A stretch of DNA of 27,567 nucleotides from NCBI GenBank assembly GCA_963603285.1, contig CAVCMG010000036.1, positions 1 through 27,567 of the forward strand, in the 5' to 3' direction. This DNA comes from UBA11957 sp963603285 (GTDB taxonomy: Bacteria; Bacillota; Clostridia; Lachnospirales; Lachnospiraceae). The notes beneath the pieces were generated by a model that was not told the DNA's origin, searched no databases, and saw only the letters and a list, made by a program, of their open reading frames with translations. Within the stretch, counting starts at the first letter, position 1; each line of letters starts with the position of its first letter. Shown piece after piece: positions 21,144 through 27,567 of the stretch. A program made the position numbers and the translations under genes.

Positions 21144-22805
21144 TTATTTCGGCAATTTAAAGGAACTCTTCAGCGAAACAATCCGATTAAACACCGGCTC
21201 CCCCTCCTCAGAATCCTTACTGTCCACACAGAAATACCCATTTCTCACAAACTGGAAACTCTCCATCGCCTTCGCCTCCTTCAGCGCCGGCTCCAGATAA
21301 GCCTCACACACCGTCAGAGAATTCGGATTGATATTCATAGAACCATCCTCATTATATACACCCTTTTCCTCATCGATCAGGTTCTCATACAGACGAACCT
21401 CCGCCTTAACAGCCGTCGGTGCATATACCCAGTGGATCGTACCCTTCACCTTACGTCCCGTAAATCCGGAACCACACTTTGTCTCCGGATCATAGGTGCA
21501 GTGTACCGTCGTAATATTGCCGTTCTCATCCTTATCAAAGCCGACACATTTTACAAAGTATGCACTCATCAGACGTACTTCATTGTCCGGATACAGTCTC
21601 TTGTATTTCTTCGGCGGGATCTCCATGAAATCCTCACGCTCGATATACAGCTCACGGCCAAACGGCACCATTCTCTTACCCAGGGCTTCATTTTCCAGAT
21701 TGTTGTCTGCCTCAACGTACTCCACCTGTCCCTCCGGATAGTTATCGATTACAACCTTTAACGGATCAAGGACAGCCATCATACGCGGTCTCTTGAACTT
21801 CAGATCCTCACGGATACAGTACTCAAGCATCGCATAATCCACAGAGCTGTTAGCCTTGGACACACCACACAGATCCACAAACATCTTGATCGACTCCGGT
21901 GTAAAGCCTCTTCTTCGCAATGCAGCGATGGATACCAGACGCGGATCATCCCAGCCGTCAACAACACCATCCTCCACCAGCTTTTTGATGTAGCGCTTAC
22001 CGGTAACCACATTGGTCAGATACAGCTTGGCAAACTCGATCTGCTTTGGCGGTCTCGGATATTCCAGCTCCGTTACGACCCACTCATACAGCGGTCTGTG
22101 ATCCTCAAATTCCAGCGTACAGATGGAATGGGTCACACCCTCGATCGCATCCTCGATCGGATGGGCAAAATCGTACATCGGATAGATACACCAGGTATCT
22201 CCGGTGCGGTGATGTGTCATATGGGCCACACGGTAGATGACCGGATCACGCATATTGATATTCGGAGAAGCCATATCGATTTTGGCGCGCAGCACCTTCT
22301 CGCCGTCTGCATACTTACCGTTCTTCATCTCATCAAACAGCTGTAGGTTTTCTTCCACACTGCGGTCACGGTACGGGCTGTTCTTGCCCGGCTCTGTCAG
22401 CGTACCACGGTACTCGCGGATCTCCTCAGCTGTCAGATCGCAGACAAAAGCCTTACCCTTTTTGATCAGCTTGACAGCGGCCTCATACATCTGCTCAAAA
22501 TAATCCGAAGCAAAGTACAGTCTGTCCTCCCAGTCTGCACCCAGCCACTGGATATCCTTTTTGATGGACTCGACAAACTCTACCTTTTCCTTTGTCGGAT
22601 TGGTATCGTCAAAACGCATATTGAAACGGCCATGATATTTCTGTGCCAGACCATAGTTTAACAGAATGGATTTGGCATGGCCGATATGCAGATAGCCGTT
22701 CGGCTCCGGCGGGAATCTCGTACAGATAGTCTCGTACTTGCCCTCTTCCAGATCCTTCTCAATGATCTGCTCAATAAAATTCTTGGATACGGTTTCGTTT
22801 TCCAT
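21144..22805 (-). CDS. glnS: Glutaminyl-tRNA synthetase
   Basis: 553-aa class I synthetase charging tRNA-Gln directly. PPEPNGYLHIGHAKS (32-46) holds the HIGH motif at 40-43, and the GlnRS-specific RFDDTNP follows at 64-70. GWDDPRL, LRRRGFTPESI and the C-terminal anticodon-binding barrels are present. The KMSKS-equivalent position, VMSKR in the E. coli enzyme, reads VTGKR at 267-271. A GluRS homologue is excluded by the overall match to GlnRS. AGGAGG precedes the ATG. It is transcribed alone from a promoter in the gap after tRNA-Thr and followed by hairpin element 6. Confidence 0.95.
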   Translation of the reverse strand: MENETVSKNFIEQIIEKDLEEGKYETICTRFPPEPNGYLHIGHAKSILLNYGLAQKYHGRFNMRFDDTNPTKEKVEFVESIKKDIQWLGADWEDRLYFASDYFEQMYEAAVKLIKKGKAFVCDLTAEEIREYRGTLTEPGKNSPYRDRSVEENLQLFDEMKNGKYADGEKVLRAKIDMASPNINMRDPVIYRVAHMTHHRTGDTWCIYPMYDFAHPIEDAIEGVTHSICTLEFEDHRPLYEWVVTELEYPRPPKQIEFAKLYLTNVVTGKRYIKKLVEDGVVDGWDDPRLVSIAALRRRGFTPESIKMFVDLCGVSKANSSVDYAMLEYCIREDLKFKRPRMMAVLDPLKVVIDNYPEGQVEYVEADNNLENEALGKRMVPFGRELYIEREDFMEIPPKKYKRLYPDNEVRLMSAYFVKCVGFDKDENGNITTVHCTYDPETKCGSGFTGRKVKGTIHWVYAPTAVKAEVRLYENLIDEEKGVYNEDGSMNINPNSLTVCEAYLEPALKEAKAMESFQFVRNGYFCVDSKDSEEGEPVFNRIVSLKSSFKLPK

Positions 22806-22925
22806 ATGAACCTCCTCTATTTACGCTGCCGGACACTTTCTGTTATCTGTCCTTTTAAAAAGATATTTCACAGAAAAGCGCGGCTTTCTCTCTCTCAAAA
22901 AACGGCGCAAAAGCCTGTCTGGCAT

Positions 22926-22954
22926 AGTATAGCATGTTTTATACAGCAAGGCAA
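22926..22954 (-). promoter_or_regulatory. Probable promoter of glnS
   Basis: Minus strand TTGCCT (22949-22954), 17-bp spacer, TATACT (22926-22931). The leader is about 115 nt. I see no T-box element in it. Confidence 0.65.
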
Positions 22955-23037
22955 ACGCAAAACTGGCCCGGTGGATCAGTTTTTCCTGTGCATGGTAAGC
23001 AGAGCAAAAAAAGAACCCAACCCAAACGTACAAAGTA

Positions 23038-23110
23038 AGCTGCCTAGCAGATTTGAACTGCCGACCTCCGCCTTACCAAGGCGACGCTCTACCAGCTGAG
23101 CCAAGGCAGC
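23038..23110 (-). tRNA. tRNA-Thr (GGT anticodon)
   Basis: Full cloverleaf on the minus strand, 73 nt without encoded CCA. Acceptor GCTGCCT pairs fully with AGGCAGC, discriminator T. The anticodon stem TCGCC/GGCGG closes the loop TTGGTAA with anticodon GGT. The T-loop TTCAAAT is standard. Confidence 0.95.
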
Positions 23111-23161
23111 ACATATACGTTTATGATTGAGTTCCTGTAGCATTACCTGCTACGTTTAGAT

Positions 23162-23190
23162 ATTTTAGCAAAGGATCTCTGGTTTGTCAA
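23162..23190 (-). promoter_or_regulatory. Promoter of tRNA-Thr
   Basis: Minus strand perfect TTGACA (23185-23190), 17-bp spacer, TAAAAT (23162-23167). Transcription starts near 23155, 45 nt before the tRNA. It lies in the gap after sigH. Confidence 0.8.
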
Positions 23191-23232
23191 CAAGTTTTTT
23201 AATTTTTTTAACTGTTCGTACAATTCAAAAAA

Positions 23233-23826
23233 TTACAGATCCTGCTCTGTCGCCAGAAGCTGCCGGACCTTGCCGCGGATCCGTTGCAGGGCATTGTCGA
23301 TGGACTTTGGCGAACGCTCCATCAGATCGGCGATTTCTCTGTAATCCTTGCCCTCCAGAAAGTAATCCAGCACCTGATTTTCAAAGTGGCTCAGACAGCC
23401 GGAAATCTTTTTACGAAGTACACCGGCTGTTTCCTGTCCGATCATAATATCCGCCGGATCCAGATGCATATCCTTACGGGATGCCTGATCCTCCATCTCA
23501 CTCATGGACATCGCCTCGTTCAACGGACGGTTTTTCAGCCGCTGTGCCTTTTCGATGGCCTGATAGATATTGCGTTCCACACACAGACCGGCAAAGGTGG
23601 CAAAAGATGCTTTCGCCTCCGGGCGGTAATCCCGCACAGCCTTAAAAAGTCCGACCATCCCCTCCTGGATCAGGTCATCGTGTTCGCCGCCGCTCAAAAA
23701 AAGCATCCTTGTTTTTGACAGCACAAGGGGCTTGTATTTTACCATCAGATACTCGATGATATCAGAATCCTTATCTTCACTCAGCATCTGAAGCAGCTCT
23801 TCATCTGTATAATTCTCGTACTGCAT
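23233..23826 (-). CDS. sigH: RNA polymerase sigma-H factor
   Basis: 197-aa sigma-70 family factor of the Spo0H type, which in Bacillus drives the switch to stationary phase and sporulation. Region 2 shows DLIQEGMVGLFKAVRDYRP (about 51-69) and SFATFAGLCVERNIYQAI (about 74-91), the -10 reading and melting helices. Region 4 is the C-terminal helix-turn-helix around YREIADLMERSPKSIDNALQR (about 161-181). The place after ispF-cysS-mrnC-rlmB is the conserved Firmicute context; the yacP gene usual between rlmB and sigH is absent. The binding site GGGGGA is moderate, preceded by an A-run and a hairpin at 23858-23897. Confidence 0.92.
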   Translation of the reverse strand: MQYENYTDEELLQMLSEDKDSDIIEYLMVKYKPLVLSKTRMLFLSGGEHDDLIQEGMVGLFKAVRDYRPEAKASFATFAGLCVERNIYQAIEKAQRLKNRPLNEAMSMSEMEDQASRKDMHLDPADIMIGQETAGVLRKKISGCLSHFENQVLDYFLEGKDYREIADLMERSPKSIDNALQRIRGKVRQLLATEQDL

Positions 23827-23857
23827 ATATCCCCCACTGTCTTATTTTTTTTTAACA

Positions 23858-23897
23858 AACGCTGCCATCTGCGGATACTCCCGCCGGCGGCAGCGTT
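23858..23897 (-). promoter_or_regulatory. Hairpin between rlmB and sigH
   Basis: AACGCTGCC pairs perfectly with GGCAGCGTT (23858-23866 with 23889-23897) around a 22-nt GC-rich loop. On the minus strand it is followed by TTTGTT and then nine A before the sigH binding site. It could be a partial terminator of the upstream operon or a stabilising or attenuating leader of sigH; the weak U-run leaves this open. Confidence 0.5.
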
Positions 23898-23938
23898 ATA
23901 CAGTTTCTCTTATCCTTACGGATTCTCCGTTTGCATTC

Positions 23939-24733
23939 TTACCCTCTCTGGCGTACAACCTCAAAAGCCAGTACACCTGCCGCAACAGATGCATTCAGGG
24001 AATCAATATCACCCTTCATGGGAATGGAAACGGTAAAATCACACGCCTCCCGTACCAGACGGCTCACGCCGTTTCCTTCGTTTCCAATGACAAGGCCCAG
24101 CGGCCCCTTCATATTCTGACGGTACATCACTTCACCGTCCATCGCCGCACAGGCAAACCACACGCCCTCTTCCTTGAGTTTCTCAATAGTCTGCTTCAGA
24201 TTCGTCACCTTTGCCACCGGTGTATAATTCAGTGCACCTGCAGATGTTCTGGCCACAACAGCCGTCAGTCCTGCGGCTCTGTTTTTGGGAATGATCACAC
24301 CGTGCGCACCGGCCAGATTGGCGGTACGGATGATCGCGCCCAGATTGTGCGGATCCTCGATACCGTCCAGCAACAGGATAAACGGATCCTCACCCTTTTT
24401 GTGGGCGTTTTCCAGAATATCCTCCACCTCGGCATACGCATAGGAAGCAGCAACAGCGATCACGCCCTGATGATGTCCCGTCTCCGACATCTGATCGAGG
24501 CGCTCCTTTTCTACCATTTTGACAATGGCGTCTGTCTTGTTGGCTGCCCGCAGCACAGACTGTACCGGACCGTCCTTTAGGCCCTTCTGCACGTAAAGCT
24601 TATCGATCGTTTTTCCGGAACGGAACGCTTCCAGTACAGCGTTTCTTCCCTCAATCTGGTTTTCTTTATGTTCTTCTATCCTGTTATGATTTTCCGTTTT
24701 TTTATATTTTTCAGTCATTTTGTATTTTTCCAT
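23939..24733 (-). CDS. rlmB: 23S rRNA (guanosine-2'-O-)-methyltransferase RlmB family
   Basis: 264-aa SPOUT (TrmH/SpoU) methyltransferase using S-adenosylmethionine. Order: basic, low-complexity N-terminal tail (1-25), substrate-binding EGRNAVLEAF region (28-37 onward), then the knotted domain with LLDGIEDPHNLGAIIRTA, VIGNEGNGVSRLVREACD and the C-terminal IPMKGDIDSLNASVAAG, the three SPOUT motifs. The G2251 target is known for E. coli RlmB; here it is inferred. The start is uncertain: neither ATG at 24733 nor at 24718 has a good binding site, and the nearest GGAAG is about 33 nt upstream at the mrnC stop. Confidence 0.9.
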   Translation of the reverse strand: MEKYKMTEKYKKTENHNRIEEHKENQIEGRNAVLEAFRSGKTIDKLYVQKGLKDGPVQSVLRAANKTDAIVKMVEKERLDQMSETGHHQGVIAVAASYAYAEVEDILENAHKKGEDPFILLLDGIEDPHNLGAIIRTANLAGAHGVIIPKNRAAGLTAVVARTSAGALNYTPVAKVTNLKQTIEKLKEEGVWFACAAMDGEVMYRQNMKGPLGLVIGNEGNGVSRLVREACDFTVSIPMKGDIDSLNASVAAGVLAFEVVRQRG

Positions 24734-24766
24734 TATGATCTATAAACTGTTTTTACTTTTTTCTTC

Positions 24767-25183
24767 CTACTTTTCCATAGCCAGGGCAAACAGCTCCGAG
24801 ATTCTTGTCATATCGCCCTTCAGATACAGATACCCAAACACAGCCTCAAAGCCTGTGGCCCGGCGGTAATCTCCTGTCGTGGCATTTTTCGCCTTGGTAT
24901 AGGAATGGGCGTTACGTCCCCGTTTATATACAGCCAGCTCTTCCTCTGTAAAATATGCAGTAAGGATCTCTGCCATCGCAGACTGTGCACCCGCCTTTGC
25001 CAGCTGGCTTGCCTTTTTGTTGAGCTTGTTGACCGGTGCATTGCCGTGGGTGACAACCTTTGTCCGGATCAGAAGCTCATAGACAGCGTCCCCCATATAG
25101 GCCAGCGTCAGCGGAGAATACTCCCGCACATCACCGGCCTCTGTCTGGGACGCTTCCTTTAATATGGTTAAATTTTCTTCCAT
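24767..25183 (-). CDS. mrnC: Mini-ribonuclease 3
   Basis: 138-aa RNase III catalytic domain without a double-stranded-RNA-binding domain, which in Bacillus matures 23S rRNA ends. Catalytic acids are Asp32 in AYMGDAVYE and Glu113 in GFEAVFGYLYL. It overlaps the cysS stop by 16 bp, so translation is probably coupled. Context between cysS and rlmB is as in Bacillus. As a double-strand-specific nuclease it is one host enzyme that might act on the long hairpins in this genome; that is only a thought from its known activity. Confidence 0.95.
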   Translation of the reverse strand: MEENLTILKEASQTEAGDVREYSPLTLAYMGDAVYELLIRTKVVTHGNAPVNKLNKKASQLAKAGAQSAMAEILTAYFTEEELAVYKRGRNAHSYTKAKNATTGDYRRATGFEAVFGYLYLKGDMTRISELFALAMEK

Positions 25184-26571
25184 TGTACGCCCTCGCGGGT
25201 ATCTTTCAGCTGGATGCCCATGGCCAGCAGCTGGTCACGGATCTCATCAGCCTTTGCAAAATCTTTTGCTTTTCTGGCAGCCTGACGCTGTTCGATTAGA
25301 GCCTCTACCTCTGCATCCAGATTTTCCTCTTTTCTCTCAGTCTTGAGGCCGAGGATACCGCAAAGCTCGGCGATCTCCTGTTGCAGAGCCTCGTCAAAAG
25401 CCTTTGAGCTGTTCTCGTCAGCCTTTGTGTTGGCAAATTTTACCAGCTCAAAGATAGCGGAAACGGCATCAGCCGTGTTCAGATCATCGTCCATGGCTTC
25501 TTCAAACTTGGTTCTGAACTGCTTCATCTCCTCGAGTGCAGCCTTCTCATCCTCTGTCAGCTCTCCGGAAGCATTGGCAGCCAGACATTCCAGTGTCTCT
25601 ACGGCTGTCAGGATACGCTCCAGCGCATTCTTGGAGGACTCCATGATCTCCGCACTGAAGTTCAGAGGACTTCTGTAGTGTGCGGACAACATGAAGAAAC
25701 GCAACACCTGCAGATCATATTTCTCACCGATCTCACGGACCGTAAAGAAATTGCCGAGAGATTTGCTCATCTTGCGATTGTCGATATTTAAGAAACCGTT
25801 GTGCAGCCAGTAACGGGAAAACTCCTTGCCGTTGCAGCACTCGCTCTGGGCGATCTCATTTTCATGATGCGGGAAGATCAGATCCTCGCCGCCGGCATGG
25901 ATATCGATCTCCTCACCGAGATACTTTTTCGACATAACGGAACACTCGATATGCCAGCCCGGACGTCCCTCGCTCCACGGAGATACCCAGTACGGTTCAC
26001 CCTCTTTTTTCGGTTTCCACAGAACGAAATCCAGCGGATCTTCCTTCTGATCCTCACCGCTGACCAGCAGAGAACGGTTACCGGAACGCAGATCGTCGAG
26101 ATTCTTGTGGGACAGCTTACCATACTCAGCAAAACGGCGGGTACGGAAATATACCGTGCCGTTTACATTGTACGCATAGCCCTTGTCGATCAGCGTACTG
26201 ATCATATCGATCATACCGTCGATCTCCTGGGTAGCCAGCGGATGCGTGGTAGCCGGCATAACGTTCATATCAGCCATATCCTTTTTGCACTCAGCGATAT
26301 ATCTCTGAGAAATTTCCTCAGCTGTTACACCCTCCTCGTTGGCTTTGGCAATGATCTTGTCATCAACGTCGGTAAAGTTGGATACATAATTGACCTCATA
26401 GCCCTTGTATTCCATGTAACGGCGTGCGGTATCAAAAACGATCATCGGACGCGCATTACCGATATGGATAAAATTGTATACGGTCGGACCGCACACATAC
26501 ATCTTTACCTTGCCCTCTTCCAAAGGAATAAATTCCTCCTTTTTACGGGTCAGTGTGTTATAAAATTTCAT
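25168..26571 (-). CDS. cysS: Cysteinyl-tRNA synthetase
   Basis: 467-aa class I synthetase charging tRNA-Cys. The HIGH motif reads HIGN at 36-39, KMSKS is at 267-271, and the zinc that reads the cysteine thiol is held by Cys27, Cys210, His235 and Glu239, the positions known from E. coli. Length is standard. GAGGAA precedes the ATG. It lies 61 bp after ispF in the same operon and overlaps mrnC at its end. cysE, which often precedes cysS in this cluster, is absent here. Confidence 0.96.
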   Translation of the reverse strand: MKFYNTLTRKKEEFIPLEEGKVKMYVCGPTVYNFIHIGNARPMIVFDTARRYMEYKGYEVNYVSNFTDVDDKIIAKANEEGVTAEEISQRYIAECKKDMADMNVMPATTHPLATQEIDGMIDMISTLIDKGYAYNVNGTVYFRTRRFAEYGKLSHKNLDDLRSGNRSLLVSGEDQKEDPLDFVLWKPKKEGEPYWVSPWSEGRPGWHIECSVMSKKYLGEEIDIHAGGEDLIFPHHENEIAQSECCNGKEFSRYWLHNGFLNIDNRKMSKSLGNFFTVREIGEKYDLQVLRFFMLSAHYRSPLNFSAEIMESSKNALERILTAVETLECLAANASGELTEDEKAALEEMKQFRTKFEEAMDDDLNTADAVSAIFELVKFANTKADENSSKAFDEALQQEIAELCGILGLKTERKEENLDAEVEALIEQRQAARKAKDFAKADEIRDQLLAMGIQLKDTREGVQWKKI

Positions 26572-26632
26572 CGATAAGTTCCTCTCTTTCTTAACTTCTT
26601 TCTTCTTTATTTATAAGTATATATTCAAACCT

Positions 26633-27166
26633 TTACCGTGCACAGCCACCACAGCCCGGGCAGCCACCCATGCGATCATCCGCGCCAAAATCAAGGGCCG
26701 GAGAGATCGAACAAATCGCCTGTGCAGAAATTCCCTCCATATGGCCGGTAAATCCAAGACCCTCTTCCGTCGTAGCCTTGACATTGACCTGATCCAGCTC
26801 CAGATGCAGATCCGCAGCAATATTTTTGATCATCTGGTCGATATGCGGTAAAAGCTTCGGCTTCTGGGCGATCACCGTGGCATCGATATTGTTGATCACA
26901 TACATCTTTTCCTGCAGCATACGGCCAACCTCGCGAAGCAGCATACGGCTGTCGGCGCCCTCATATTTCGGATCATTATCCGGGAAATGACGCCCGATAT
27001 CTCTAAGCGCCGCCGCACCGAGAAGTGCATCCATGATCGCATGCAGCAAAACATCCGCATCGGAATGCCCCAGCAGTCCCTTTTCCCACGGAATCTCCAC
27101 ACCGCCAAGAATCAGCTTGCGTCCTTCTACCAATTTATGTACATCGTATCCCATGCCAACCCGCAT
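26633..27166 (-). CDS. ispF: 2-C-methyl-D-erythritol 2,4-cyclodiphosphate synthase with Cys-rich tail
   Basis: 177-aa enzyme of the non-mevalonate isoprenoid pathway, working as a trimer. Zinc ligands Asp8, His10 (GYDVHKL) and His42 (SDADVLLHA) and the FPDNDPKY (61-68) and KATTEEGLGFTG (130-141) segments are intact. The usual length is 155-160; this one has about 17 extra residues ending in DDRMGGCPGCGGCAR, with Cys169, Cys172 and Cys175. The start at 27166 is chosen for AAGGGAG upstream; the ATG at 27196 has none. ispD, often fused or adjacent, is missing. It is the first gene of the operon to sigH. Confidence 0.93.
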   Translation of the reverse strand: MRVGMGYDVHKLVEGRKLILGGVEIPWEKGLLGHSDADVLLHAIMDALLGAAALRDIGRHFPDNDPKYEGADSRMLLREVGRMLQEKMYVINNIDATVIAQKPKLLPHIDQMIKNIAADLHLELDQVNVKATTEEGLGFTGHMEGISAQAICSISPALDFGADDRMGGCPGCGGCAR

Positions 27167-27327
27167 AGTCTGTGCTCCCTTCCGGTCTGTCTGCATTTAA
27201 ATTTCTATTGAATACAGAAGAAAAACCTCTATAGCCCACATAAGCAGTCATTCAGCCATTCTTCTGCTGATCTTACTGTTTTTTCATATGATTCTTTACA
27301 GACTTCTACCAATCATAATCCTCTAAG

Positions 27328-27357
27328 AGTATACCCATATTACCGGGGTCTAGTCAA
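27328..27357 (-). promoter_or_regulatory. Sigma-A promoter of the ispF-cysS-mrnC-rlmB operon
   Basis: Minus strand TTGACT (27352-27357), 18-bp spacer, TATACT (27328-27333). Transcription from about 27321 gives a leader of about 155 nt. I find no T-box or other known riboswitch signature in it. It starts right after the tRNA terminator. Confidence 0.75.
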
Positions 27358-27361
27358 GTGC

Positions 27362-27387
27362 AAAAAAGCTCCGGAGTACTCCGAAGC
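27362..27387 (-). terminator. Intrinsic terminator of the tRNA-Val/tRNA-Met transcript
   Basis: Minus strand GCTTCGGAG pairs with CTCCGGAGC (one G-U pair), followed by TTTTTT (27362-27367), ten bases after the tRNA-Met 3' end. Confidence 0.88.
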
Positions 27388-27396
27388 CTTTTGAAG

Positions 27397-27470
27397 TAGC
27401 GAGAGGGGGATTCGAACCCTCGACACCACGGGTATGAACCGTGTGCTCTAGCCAACTGAGCTATCTCGCC
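27397..27470 (-). tRNA. tRNA-Met, elongator (CAT anticodon)
   Basis: 74-nt cloverleaf, no encoded CCA. Acceptor GGCGAGA with TCTCGCT and discriminator A; anticodon stem CACGG/CCGTG closes TTCATAC. The acceptor and anticodon arm resemble Bacillus elongator tRNA-Met rather than the initiator, which has an unpaired first base and three G-C pairs in the anticodon stem. The T-stem has one A-C mismatch (GAGGG facing CCCCC), unusual but tolerable. Confidence 0.92.
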
Positions 27471-27490
27471 ATATGTATTTTGAAAAAGTA

Positions 27491-27563
27491 TGGGGCCTAT
27501 AGGGCTCGAACCTATGACCCTCTGCTTGTAAGGCAGATGCTCTCCCAGCTGAGCTAAGATCCC
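27491..27563 (-). tRNA. tRNA-Val (TAC anticodon)
   Basis: 73-nt cloverleaf, no encoded CCA, 20 bp upstream of tRNA-Met and probably cotranscribed with it. Anticodon stem TCTGC/GCAGA closes CTTACAA with anticodon TAC. Acceptor GGGATCT faces AGGCCCC, leaving an A-C mismatch at the fourth pair and a U-G pair at the fifth. The T-arm TAGG-TTCGAGC-CCTA is standard. Confidence 0.93.
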
Positions 27564-27567
27564 ATAT

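Noticed and set aside
27167..27320. T-box or other riboswitch in the leader of the ispF-cysS operon
   Set aside because: No T-box bulge sequence, specifier loop or terminator pair could be found in about 155 nt.

Overview
This window looks like chromosomal core DNA from an anaerobic Firmicute of the class Clostridia, most likely a Lachnospiraceae member near Blautia. The evidence is the ispF-cysS-mrnC-rlmB-sigH order shared with Firmicutes, a class 1B dihydroorotate dehydrogenase with its PyrK partner, a GlnRS-based glutamine pathway, Mini-III, a RelQ-type alarmone synthetase, strong AGGAGG ribosome binding sites and sigma-A promoters of the TTGACA-17-TATAAT type. The genus call is inference. 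I see no phage, insertion sequence, CRISPR array or rRNA.

Layout from left to right: a phosphohexomutase (pgm, minus) diverges from a small alarmone synthetase (relQ-like, plus). Next come a small hypothetical gene and thioredoxin, then the minus-strand pyrimidine operon pyrC-pyrF-pyrK-pyrD. A cold-shock protein gene follows, with a long leader that can fold as an attenuator. After that lie a small membrane protein, a DegV protein with two tandem promoters, citrate synthase, a DUF5721-like protein, HtpG behind a near-consensus CIRCE operator, and a GGDEF-GGDEF-EAL cyclic-di-GMP protein. The right part holds a small acidic protein, a Cof-type HAD phosphatase whose promoter carries a 14-bp direct repeat, an orphan MocR regulator, glnS, tRNA-Thr, sigH, rlmB, mrnC, cysS, ispF, tRNA-Met and tRNA-Val.

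The most unusual content is a set of six long-hairpin elements in intergenic gaps: 128-410, 3161-3448, 3821-4105, 4520-4627, 13110-13264 and 20979-21135. Each is a long inverted repeat whose arm sequence is private to that copy. Segment lengths and a short central core are nevertheless conserved. In the three family A copies the architecture is 49-51 bp outer helix, a 17/14-nt asymmetric junction, 33-34 bp inner helix and a 79-80 nt core. The core shows compensatory base changes. The two family B copies have arms of 43-45 bp around a 59-61 nt core that shares an exact 25-nt hairpin segment. All six carry GACGGACG at one end. In five of six this end lies 8-25 bp beyond the stop codon of a gene reading into the element (pgm, relQ, trx, htpG, glnS). 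I recognise no known RNA or mobile-element family here, and I regard this as the best candidate for an undescribed system.

Regulatory readings that follow directly from sequence: htpG has TTGACA-17-TAAACT directly downstream of TCAGCACTC-N9-GAGTGCTGA, and that repeat also forms the terminator hairpin of the upstream cyclic-di-GMP gene. The csp leader has a terminator-like hairpin that competes with an alternative pairing. The tRNA-Val/tRNA-Met pair ends in a clear terminator directly upstream of the ispF promoter.
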